Shown: piece after piece, positions 20,801 through 32,800 of the stretch
How the letters are laid out: each line of letters begins with the position of its first letter
Numbering within the stretch: the stretch's first letter is position 1
Assembly: GCA_021234155.1 (NCBI GenBank)
Contig: JAJEKV010000020.1
Location: forward strand, 18,467,018-18,531,017
Length of the DNA: 64,000 nt
Origin: Isoetes taiwanensis
Lineage: Eukaryota > Streptophyta > Lycopodiopsida > Isoetales > Isoetaceae
Direction of reading: 5' to 3'
Notes under the pieces: model-generated
The model's database searches: none
Seen by the model: only the letters and a program-made list of their open reading frames with translations
What the model was told of the DNA's origin: nothing
Translations under genes and position numbers: made by a program

Positions 20801-23800
20801 GACTGATAATGGAGGAGAATTTTTGTCCACAAAGTTTGAACAATTTTGTGAAGACAATGGGATCAAATGTGAAGACAATGTCTCATTTAGTATGCTTTTA
20901 AAGGTCTGCCTCGTGAGTATCAAAGTGTCTCTGCTTATTACAGGCTCCAAGATAAGATCACTATCTCTTTCAATCAACTTCAGCTCAAACTTGTAGATGC
21001 TGAACAAGGTCATAAAAGATATGATCAAATGGAAGCTAGTTTCTATTCTAGAACTAGGCTTTCTTCACCTCCTGTTACTCCTTTAGTTGTTGCATCTGAA
21101 TCTACTTCTTCTTCCCCTTCCCATGAGTCTGTTGAGGAAGCTAAATCAGGCTCCAAATCTGGATCTAAGCAACCCTTCACTTGCTTTTACTGTGGTAAAT
21201 AGGGTCAAATAGGGTCATGTTAAGCGTGATTGCAGGAAGCTTCTAAAAGATATGGCCGAATTTCTAAAACACAAGGAGGCCAAACCAAAAGCTGCAGATT
21301 CAACTATTTCGAATGCTCATGTTTCCCATGTTGATTTGGAGGAGGTAGAATTACAGTTCCTCAATGTCGCTGCAGAGAATCTACAGCCACATACTTGGCT
21401 TGTGGCTTCCGGGGCCACCAAGCATTTGGCAGGCCAATCGAATGATTTCCAGACTCTTCATTCGTATGACAAAACAATGGTAAAAATGGCCGATGGAAAT
21501 ATTGCTAAATCTACTGCTACAAAAGGTGATGTATCTATTCCTACCAAACACTGTCTTTCTCTCAAAATTAAAAATTAAAGACGTCATTCTAGTGCCTGGA
21601 TTACTTGTGAACTTACTTAGTGTAAGTGAGTTTGATCGAAAGATGGGATATTCAGTGCCATTCTCGGATGGGTATGTTCACATTCTTCATAAAAATCCTT
21701 TGAATTTTGTTGATCTTCAACTTTTGGGCCCTATAGCCAATGGTCATTTAAATGAGGAAGGCTTGTATATTTTGGATTCTACTTCACAACAAAAAGGAGT
21801 ATCATGTGAATCATCACTTGCTGTTGCTGCTATTCCGTGAACAGAGGAATCATTATGGCATGCAAGATTCGAACATATTCATCTTCCAGATCTAGCCCTA
21901 GTTTCAGCCTCAAAATTGAATATGGTTCAAGGCATGCCTACGCTTACTACACTCACTACACTTATTACTGCTGTTTCTTTAGGTATAGCTTCCCACCCCA
22001 CAAGCCTAAGCCTGGGAGCCTAACCATCTTCCATGTCTAGACATAGGTCACCCCTCCCACGTACAATGACTTAGGGCATGTTTTCGACACATCAACTATC
22101 CGTCGATTTTCAAGCTACACCCGCTGGCAGGTGCCCAACGGGGCTTTGCCCTACTACTACCAAGGACTTGAAATGTGCTGCGTTCGAAAGCAAGTACAAG
22201 CATCTTATCCATCACAAGCTGAGTTTCGAGCCCAACAACCGTTGGAACTGCTGCATACAGACATATATCATCTTCCACTCGAATCACTGGCTGGTAAAGA
22301 TATTTCCTTGTCATAGTGGATGATTTTAGTAGATATACATGGGTTTTTCCAATCAAATTCAAGTCTCAAGCTCTTGCTATCTTCAAAACCTTTAGTCTGC
22401 AAATTGAAAATGAATTATCTACTACTATTAAGGCTGGAGTAGCAGATTGAAAGAATGGAACCCTTATGAATTTGGCTCGCAGCATGCTCAAGTTACCTCC
22501 AGAACTTTGGGCTGAGGCAGGTCTAACTGCGGCTTATTTATGTAACAGGGCTCCCACCCATCAACTTTAAGACACCTTTTGAGGCTCTGTATGGAACGAA
22601 GCCAGATGTGTCTAATCTAAGGTTTTTTGGCTGCCTAGGATTTGCTAGTGTTCTTCGTGAATTACTGCAAAAATAGGGCAAGTTAGCTAACAGGGCCATA
22701 AAAGTGATTTTTAATGGATATCCAAGCAACATGAAAGGATGGTGATGCTTTGACCCTATTACCAAGCGTGTGTTTGCCTCTAGAAGCATGCACTTTCTTG
22801 AGGATGTAGTCTACTCTAAGGAGTTTTATCATCTTAACAACACTGATTATGCCAAAGTCATCATCAACACTTTTGATATTAACCATGACACTCAAGCCAG
22901 CCAACCTGCAGGGTCTTCTCATATGGTTCATAATGGTGGCATTTCATCTACTTCTGTTGTATCTTCCATTGCCCTTCACATGCTGCTGCTACTCCTAGTG
23001 TTGCAAGTTCTTCCAGTACTCAGTACTCCTGATATTCCAACTGTTGTTGCAGCAAATAGAGCAGATGGTGCAGATGGTTATGCATACTATGAACCCCTTG
23101 AATATCACGAGCCCATTGCAGATGAAGATGGTGAAGGGTATGAGTCTGATTCACATTCATTTGAGCTGTCCATTCCTGAACCGCAGCAGGAGGCAATAGT
23201 TCTCGATCTTCCCTTGCTTAGAAGGTCTGCGAGAATTGCCGAGTTACAGCCTATTGACTACTTAGAAGATGGCTCTTCTAAATGCTCTTATGACCAAGGT
23301 CTTATCAGCTGAAGTTGCTCCTGTTAATCATGTTCAGAGCAATGAAAGAACCACACTGGGTTGCAGCAATGGAAGACGAATTATCCATGTTACATAACCA
23401 AGGTACATGGGAACTGGTTCCTAAACCAATAGGGAAAAATATAATTGGAGCTAAATTGGTGTTCAAAACAAAGTACTATGCTGATGGTACCCTTTCTAAG
23501 CACATAGCAAGGCTGGTTGCAAAAGGGTTCAGTAAAAAAGAAGGGTTTGATTATCATGATGTGTTTGCTCCAGTTGTCAAGTTAACACATTTAAAGCAAT
23601 GATAGCGTTGGCAGCGCAAAAAGGCTGGCCTCTCTATCAAATGGATTTCAAATCCGCCTTTTCGAATGGAGATCTAGAAGAGGAACTTTACATGTTTCAA
23701 CCACCAGGCTTTAAAGATAAAAAGCATCCAACTTATGTGTGCAAATTGAAAAAGAGCCTGTATGGCCTCAGACAAGCTCCCGCTGCTGGAATCAGAAAAT

Positions 23801-26800
23801 CAATGCATTTCTTCTGCGTCTTGGTTACCAGAGATCTAGAGCAAACCCGAGCCTTTATGTCATGTCCACTGATTCTCAAGTTAGTGTGCTCCTTCTCTAT
23901 GTTGATGACACGATTATGACAGGGGATGCGGATTCTATTATTTCTCATACTAAGAAAGCACTTACAGAAAACTTTGAGGTAACAGATTTGGGCCTAATGC
24001 ATTATTGTTTGGGAATGGAAATTTGGCAAGGTGCTCAAAGCATTCATCTCACTCAGCAGAAGTACACCATTGAACTTCTTGAGAAGTTTCATATGGCAGA
24101 TTGCAAAGCATCATCCACTCCGTTTGAGGTAGGTTGCACTCGAACTCTAGACTCCATCCATCCGGATGTTGATGCGACTGTTTACAGACAGCTAATTGGG
24201 GCTTTACTTTATCTTACCAAAACTAGGCCAGATTTGGTATATGCTGTTGCAGTCCGTACTAGGTTTATGCATCATCCTAAAGTGCCGCATTGGAAAGCAG
24301 CTAAACGAGTTCTCCATTACCTAAAAGGTACTCAAAATGAAGGAGTCCTATATACCAAAGTTGATCATCATGCTCGTATGTTTTCTCAGATTCCGATATG
24401 GCATCTACAGATCTTGAGAAAAGAAAATGCATTACTGGATTCATTTCCTTTCTTGGAGGCAATCCTATTAGTTGGGGATCTAAAAAACGAAAGACAAACA
24501 ACATCAGTACTACTGAGGCTGAACTCAAGGCCTTGGTTACAACAGTACAAGAGATACGCTGGTTGGTTCACTTATATGAAGATTTGGGCTGTCCACTCAA
24601 ACCTGCAACCATGTACTATGATAACAGTGGAGCCATTGCCCACGCCAAAGACTACAAGATGCATCTGCTTATCAAGCATATGGATATCAAACTGTGGTTT
24701 GTCAAAGAGCAGCTCCAAAATGGATATCTCTCAGAAGATCAAATTGCAGATATTTTCACAAAGCCATTAGAAAAAGCCAAGTTTGAAGCTTTCAGGTTTG
24801 CTCTTGGCATGAGGAAAGAGGAGTCTGGAATATCACATTAAGGGAGAGTGTTAGAATAGTATAATGTGATATATATTGGACATGTTAAGTCATTGTAACT
24901 TAACGTTGTAACTTAATGTTGTACCCCGTGGGACATTTTATATTAGCCCATGGGCCCCTTATCTTTTTTCCTATTTTCCACTCAACATGAGGACGTGGCA
25001 CATATATATGTACCATCTCATGAGTTAGTGCAATACACAAGTTTCTTGCTTCTCTTTTGTTACTTGGTGCGTAGTGTTTTGCTGTTCAGATCATCTTCTC
25101 CACTCAATACTATTATGTCTGCAGCATACTAGTTGGTCTTGTAAACTTTTAGTGTTAAAGGCTGGACAAATTTTTAGCCTAAAGGGATGGACTTGATTAT
25201 TTCTGATTGTGGACTCAATCAGGGTTGCAATCATGGACTTGGTTGTGTTAAATTTGCTATATAATTTCTTGATGGAGGACGATCAATCCTGGAAAGGGGA
25301 GGAATTAATATGGTGGTGCTTGAGGGAGTGGCTATAGCGAGCAAGAAAAAGAGAAAGAAGGTTAATGTGTCTAATCCAAATCATCAGATGAGATATTTAA
25401 GCCAAAATTTAGATTATTAATAGATAATTAAGACCTTTAGAAAAAGGTGCTTTAAAAATATACAAAGCCTTTTACACTCGAAATATATAGGGCTGAACTA
25501 TGGGTCATCAAATAGGATGGGCGGACATCTTGAGCGAGGACCATCTTGGCGACTGCGACCAGACTTCGACTCCTAGGCCATAAAGTGGACTGCTACAGCA
25601 ACTTTGGGACCAACTCCCACAACCGCAACAACGTCAGTCTGCAGCTAACATCAGTCTGCAGCTAACATCGCAATCAGGGGAGATATTGGCGGACTCATAT
25701 CTAGATCTGGAAACTTATTTACGACTGACGAATTCAATGCAAATGAGCTCCAGCAATTGACCTGCTCCAGCAATTATTCATTCTCTCTTATTCTTAGCCA
25801 TGATGAATTTCTAATTTTTTCTGTGAATTCCCAATTGCCCGGTCTCAACCAATCCTTAAGCCTAGCCTATCTCTTGAATTTGTGCTTGTGCTATAGAGGT
25901 TCTGTAGTAGCTAAATTGGATGTTTCCTTAAACATGGCATTCTCTCAAGATTCAGTCTTTCTTGGAGATTCTCTTGCTCAAGATAGCCCGGTTGGGTGGT
26001 GAGCCTTGCCCTTTAAGGGGTGGATTTAAGTTTATTTGTCTCATTTTCCGACTTTGGTATTGCAGAATCACTCTGGAGATTATAGGTTCGTATCATTCTC
26101 AGGCCAGATAGAAGTGAAGCTTTGAGAAAGAAAGAAAGAAAGATTATATTAACGTCTACGAGAGACCGCTTGGGTCTATGAGACCAAATGTACATCACTC
26201 ATGTCCAGCTAGGGGCGCATTTTGCAGCCACCTAGAGATATTGCATAAAAAAGGAAAAAGAAAACTAAAACAATGAGATTAAGAAACTTTTGTCGTCTTG
26301 GCCACGGGCTCAAAGTATAAAGTAATGCCAGACTTGTTTTCTCTTTTGAAGGATTGCTTATGTTTATCCTTTACCGTCCGCTTTCTTCTTCTCGACACTT
26401 TCATGGTTACTCCTTTTGAGATTGGATGAGATGGTCCGGGAAGAGAACCTGCCTTCCGTTTATTATCATTATCACCTCCAATGAGAAAGAAAGTGATCAG
26501 TCTTTGCGTAGGATCGTTTTCATGTCCCGCTCTTCCCCCAGCTTGCTCCTTTAATAGATTTCTTCTATGCACAGTCATTTGGTGAAGAAAAAGAGCTATA
26601 CATTTCTGATCCTCATAGGCGATCAGTTTGGAGAGGGAGGTAGGTTCCCGAAATAGGCAATGGAATCTGCCCCGTATTTCATAATAGACTGGACATGTGA
26701 AGATGAAATGTTCCTCCGACTCAATTACATTCAAGTGACATAGTCTGCAGATTCTTTTCGAGCGCTCCACCTTCGGTCTACTAGCACGACCAGCTTCGAC

Positions 26801-29800
26801 CTCGAGCTGATGAGATGAGACCCTGAGCTGACCGATAGCATGTCTCACCTTATGTGCGAGGTGAATATTCAAATATCCTGGTCGCTCGATGAAACCATCT
26901 TCATTGATCTCAAGGAAGTGATCTTTGTAAAATTGCATCTTGGTAGGAAGATCACTTGGGGTTAACCATGTCCTTGATATGTATAAAATTTCCAGATCAT
27001 GCCGTATGAGCTGGTTCTTATCTTTTTCAAGTCTCTTTTTTGCTCCCGGTTTTACCGCCGTATTAGCTGCAGCTACATTATGTTGAAAGGGGGGCAGGTT
27101 TCCCAAGCCAAATCCTAAAGAAGCAGCCCATTGCGATGCTTTTGCGTACCAACATTCCTGCACTCCCTTTTCAGCCAGATCTTTGGAGCTCTTGAGAGCA
27201 ATCCATGGAAGCCTGCATTGGCCTTGCTGCGAGGACCCGAGTTGGTGCACTTTATGCAAGAAGGAGACTAACTGGAATGCTGAGAGATCAATTCCCTTAC
27301 TAATTAGGACAATTGGAGCTGATTAGGGCAATTGGAGCTTGTTTTTCTGCAAGAAGGGATGGCCTGTAGTTGGTATTCTTTTCAGCTGTATGCTAATTTG
27401 TAAATGCTCAAGGGCCCTATCCACAATCAGCAAGTTCATATGTTATCAAACATTTGGACCTCATACGTTTAGATATTTTCCATTCCATAGATCAAGGTAT
27501 TTCTCATATTTTCTCATGCATCAGCAGGTTTTTGTGGATTTATTTTTGAAACAAATCAAGAGTTTGTGGATATGGTTAAAATGGAATTCCAGACTAGGAC
27601 CTTAGGTTATAATGGCTGGGAGTAAATTGCAAATACGACTTGTTTCTTGATGTATATCAGTAATTGAGATTCTCGAATTTGCTGATTGAGTCAGGTTACT
27701 CCCTCCGATGCCTTCTAATGCAGAGATAAGTTGTCAATTGTTGGTTTTTGAGAATTGCAATCCAAAGTGAGGCAAATTTAAAGTGTGTAGCTTACACGTG
27801 ACATATGACCTTAAGTGGATAAAAGCTATCTGATGTGCTTCAAGGGTTGGGCCAGACCTGGAAAAGATATAGTTGGTGCTAAGTGGGTCCTTAAGAATGG
27901 CTCTTTAAATACAAGGTGTAATTCACATGATTAGTCTACAAATACGGGGCTGCTTAGTGCAGAAAATTTCATAACAGGAGGGATATCTGCTACACGCCTA
28001 CTGATCTTAGAGAAAAGGAAATGCATCACAGGATGGAGGCAATCCTATAAGCTGGAGTTATAAAAAGAAGACTAATATTATTAGTACTACTGAGCCTGAA
28101 CTAAAAGATTTGGTTACAACAGTCCAATAAATGAGATGGTTAGTACACTTATTTGAAGACTTGGGCTTTCTGACCAAGCCCGCAGCCATTTAGTGTGATA
28201 ATGCAAAAGATCGCCCATGCAAAAGATCCCAAAATGCATTTGCTTATTAAACACATGCAACATTGCAATATAGGGAAAGGCTATTTCGGTTATTTTTAGC
28301 ATATGATGCTTGTTTGAAAGGGTTTCAGTTTTGTAGAACTCTTACTGGTCTAGATGGCACATTCCTGACAGGAAAATAGCAAGGCATCCTGTTATCTGCT
28401 ATTGCCATTGATGTCACAGGAAAGTTATTTCCTTTTGAGTGTGCGATGTTGAAATTGAAGGCAATTGGGTCTGGTTCATGCAGAGTTTAATGAATACAAG
28501 AATTGTCTGTAGAGATGACTTGACTTTTATTTCTGACGAACAGAAGGGATTATTGGAAGCGGTTTCACTAGTCTATCCTGGTAAGCAACGTGCCTTTTGT
28601 ATGAGGCATTTGGTGATAGCCTGAAGAAAAAAATGTAACAATTCGGAGCTTGTTATGATATTTTTGTAAGGCAGCTTATGCAGTTACAGATGCTGAGTAT
28701 GGCAAATGCAATTGCTCTCATGCTGTATCTGCAATATTTCAGGAAGCTATGCCCGCAAGATTATGCGCATGAATGCTTTTCATTGACTTGCTATTGGAAC
28801 ACTTATACAAGAAACATTTGTCCTGTTGTTGAAGGGAATGATGGCTCTTTTGGACAACAGATTTGCTTCCACCAGAAGTCATCGATGACCTGAAAAGAAT
28901 GGAGGATGTTCTGAAGACGTGTGGAAATTCAGCAAAAAAATGGCATAATAGCCGAACATGTAGACCCACCTCATGACTTCGTCCAATGCTTACACAGTTG
29001 TAATCTCATCTTTGTTTGAATTGAATCCAGTAGTTTTTCAATTGTCTTCTTTGTTGCATATTGTGGTATTGTGGGAAATGAAAAACATTGCATCCATCTT
29101 CCAATGGCTTTTTGATAATTTTCAAAATACGGATAGGTTTTTTGGAATTTTTTCAAAACATTAATGGTATCTTGGTAAACATGTCCAATATTTCCAAGAT
29201 ATCAAATCTTAGGCTATTACAGGTAATACCTCTCCACACTTGGTGTCATGGATCAATGCCTAACTTATACCTAGATGAGATGATGCCACCTGCTGAGTGC
29301 TGACACATTATCGTTGTTGATGTGTCCTATGTTATAAACTCCTAATCATCAGTGGGATTTTCCATCTCTGATTTCATCTTCCACCCTAATTTTTTTTTAT
29401 CTCTGATTAATCTAAATTCTGCAATTGCAATATCTTACTATGATTATTGTTTAAAGATCTATTGATTGGGCAAGGTATCTTTATGCTGCCTGTTTTAAAG
29501 GGATGCCATTAATGCCGCCGCTGCCATCTGAACCATTGTCTTTTTCTGGCTCTGTGTGATGGACCTCATTTCCACCATAAACCTTTAGTTTTTTTGAAAA
29601 AGAAGCTCACAACATGTAGAGGGTAAGGATGGCACTTAATAGTGAGCATGCTTGCTTTTTGCACAAGGTGTATTGAAAGCAATCTTATGCTGGTAGAATA
29701 TTGCGCACCTGTGATAACCAGAAAATGCATTGCAACGAGTCCAGTGATTCTTTGCTGAAGGTGTTAAATTTGGTCATAGCTGTTTCCAAACCCAAAATCA

Positions 29801-32800
29801 CATCCTGTTAGATTTTTCATGCATCAAGGTTTTGCATCATAAAACCATAATATGCTTTCTTTTTAACTTTTATGTTCACTGTTGCTATTATGCCATAACC
29901 TCAAGTGATGAATGCAGGTGCGTCGCCAGGCCAGTACTGAGCAGGTTTGCAGAGGTCTCAGGCATGATGTAAGGACTATTATTGCTCAGGAAGGAGTTGG
30001 AGGACTCTGGAAAGGGGCAGGGGCTTCCATGGCTAGAGCATCAACATTGACAGCTTCACAATTCATAGCATATGAAGATTCTAAAAAGGTTATCTCACAT
30101 TATTGATTTTATAAAGCTTTTATTGTCCATCACAATGGTTATCTACAGTATAGTTGATATAGAAGTGAAGGATGTATGAGTAAGAGAAGGGGAAACTGGG
30201 ACGAACTGTTTCATGGATAAATGGGAATAGTACAGATATTATATATATTTAATATATATGCACATGGTGCCAGTTATACAAATGTTCATGTCCACATATG
30301 TCCACGTATGGACATGTCACATATGTAGGTTCTTCACTATTCAGCCCGACTTTCTTCTGATTTCGTGTCAGGTCTATGGATCTGGGCGTTTTTTGGAGGT
30401 TTTTTCTTTTGCTCTTGATAAAAATCTGCCTGGTATTTGCCAGTGAATTTTTGCTTTATTCCTTCTCATATCTCTTTTCTAATGTTCATGATCTCCTTAA
30501 TGATCTAAACACATTATCTGCAGTTCTAACCTGGAATCCACAGCACTATCATTTCTTAAAGCCACAGTTTGTGATGTTCGAAAGGGATTTAAGATATATT
30601 CAAACATTGAAGCAGGCCTTGGACGTTGTGAAGCCAAAAAGGGGCTGGATATATGCTATCTCTTCAGAGAAAAATGGATACTCTTAAACTAAAGGACTGT
30701 TCCAATATGAGAAAGTATCTTGATAAATTTAAAGTACTTAGAGAGAAATTTCAGGGGCTGGTGGCACTATGGATGATCCCTTTCTAATTCTTCATCCTCT
30801 AAGAGGCCTCTCTCTAGTATGACTTCATTGTCAATCATATGAAATCAAGAAAACAATTGAGATCTCTTTTAACCAACTCCAAGTGCAACTTATGGAAGCA
30901 AATCAAAGATTCCAAAGCGTGATTACATTGACGGAGCTAATTTTTCAGAAGTGTAGTCCACTACCACAAGATAAGTTCAGCAAGCTTCTTCAGATTCCTC
31001 TACTTCTCTCTATGATGCTTATATCTGTTTTCATTGTGGCAAGAAAGGACATTTTAGAAAGAACTGCCGAAGGCTCCAAAGAGATATTGAACCAAGAAAC
31101 AAGTAGCTCAAGTTTCATCTGCTCCATTATCTCAATCTCCGTTACCATCCTCATCAACCTAGGATCTTAATCAAGATCTTGCAGCTATTGTTTTTTCTCT
31201 GTCAGTTGGTCTGCATGGTTACATGACTCGGAGGCAACCAAACATTTCTCCAGCAAGGAAGAGTTGTGTAGCCACCTCAAACCACATTCATCCACTATAG
31301 TTCGAATCCTTGATGGTAATCTTGCCAAATCCAAAGGTTTTCCTTTTGAAAATGATGAGCATATTACACTAAAAGTAAAGATGTTATTCTTGTACCTGGC
31401 CTGCTAGTCAACTTACTCAGTTTGATAGAAAAGTGGGCTACCTCAGCTTGCACACGTGTATCACTTTAGTGATGGCGTCACTCTGCTGGGGTAGCATTGT
31501 GGATGACATGGCGTATTTATATAAGCGATACGCTTTAGTCATTCTAGAGTTAGTAGTTAGTTTTTTCTTACGCTTTCCTAGATTCCTCATGCGCCTACTA
31601 GCCTGTTCAGGCATTTTGTATATCTTCCGTTAGTCCATATATGATCCGAAATGACTTCAGTCTCCAGCTGAGAAACCGGTTTCTCGAAGATTGCAAGAAT
31701 TTTTCCTGCAGCAAAAGCTATAAAAAAAACATGGTCTCATAAATAATGTTCTCTAGATCTAGCTGGCTTATAAAAAATTTCTTATCTGAAAGCTGCCATT
31801 ATGTCTATGTCACGCATGTCCACTCTCTTAAGTTTTCACTTATTATTCAGCAATACAGAAACGAGACTACCTAGACAAAATTTTTTGCTATATGTAACTC
31901 TGAGATGACCATAAGAATATTGAAAATTTAGTTTTGCTGCTTTCATGCAAGCCATTCGTCTTCCACCAACGCATCCATGAGAGTGACTTTCAGTTATTGT
32001 CCATTTTTAAGGGCCATTGAATTTGAGTAATTTCAGATATTGTGGGCGATTGAGCACTTAGGCAATATTTTTGTCTCTTCCCAGATTGTTCCTTGCTTAT
32101 TAACAGAAAATCAGAATTCCACAATAAGTTTCTGAAGATGTGGAGTGAATATGCAAGAAGGCAAATGAGATACATGAAGTAGCTAGGCTAGTGAGTGAAC
32201 TGAATGAAACTAGAAAGGCATGACTATGGCTTTATAGTAGAGCCATGTCAGCAGCATATGGCATGTCTAGTCATCTAGAGAGTATGTCATGGAAAGTATA
32301 ATGTGCTAACATCCCCCCCTATGACTAGCATGGCTCAAAACAAGAGCCAAATCTAGGAGTTTAATAAAAATCACTCACAAGGGGGGGATTTCTGAAGACT
32401 GTAGATCCCGATCAATTCTTCCTTTTCTGCAAGAATCAAGAATGCTCCATTCGGTTCTACTCTCTGCTCCAAATTTTTCCATCCTAGCAGTAGTATTACA
32501 ACAAATCCTCCTAGATCTGCCTTCAATCAGGCTAATATTCCAAATACATGCTAAACAGCCTTAGCCTGAGGAACCAGCTCGTGATCTTATAGATCCACCT
32601 CTTTGTTCTCAAGATTTAATTCTATTCTGCAAAGATTGTACAAGATCCATAGAATCTCCCTTGAATCTGACCATAAACCATCAAGAATACTTGAAACCCG
32701 GCCAAGATCTTTCCTACTTCTCCAAGTTTCGCAAAGATTTTGCAAGAAACCAAGCCTTAATGCTCAAATCCAACATGGATCTAAGCTTTTTACCTGCTTC

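Larger units (their letters stand above)
20391..25109 (+). mobile_element. Mosaic copia retrotransposon in intron 3
   Basis: 20391-20880 matches the integrase start of the element at 33149-37834 (compare 34197-34700). At about 20881 it switches abruptly to the gag of a different copia lineage (compare 60130 on), which then runs through zinc knuckle, protease, integrase, RT and RNase H to a stop at 24841. A 3' LTR at 24849-25109 is shared with the element ending at 37834. No 5' LTR is visible. The coding region has many stops, an internal deletion and an insert, so it is inactive. Confidence 0.82.
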
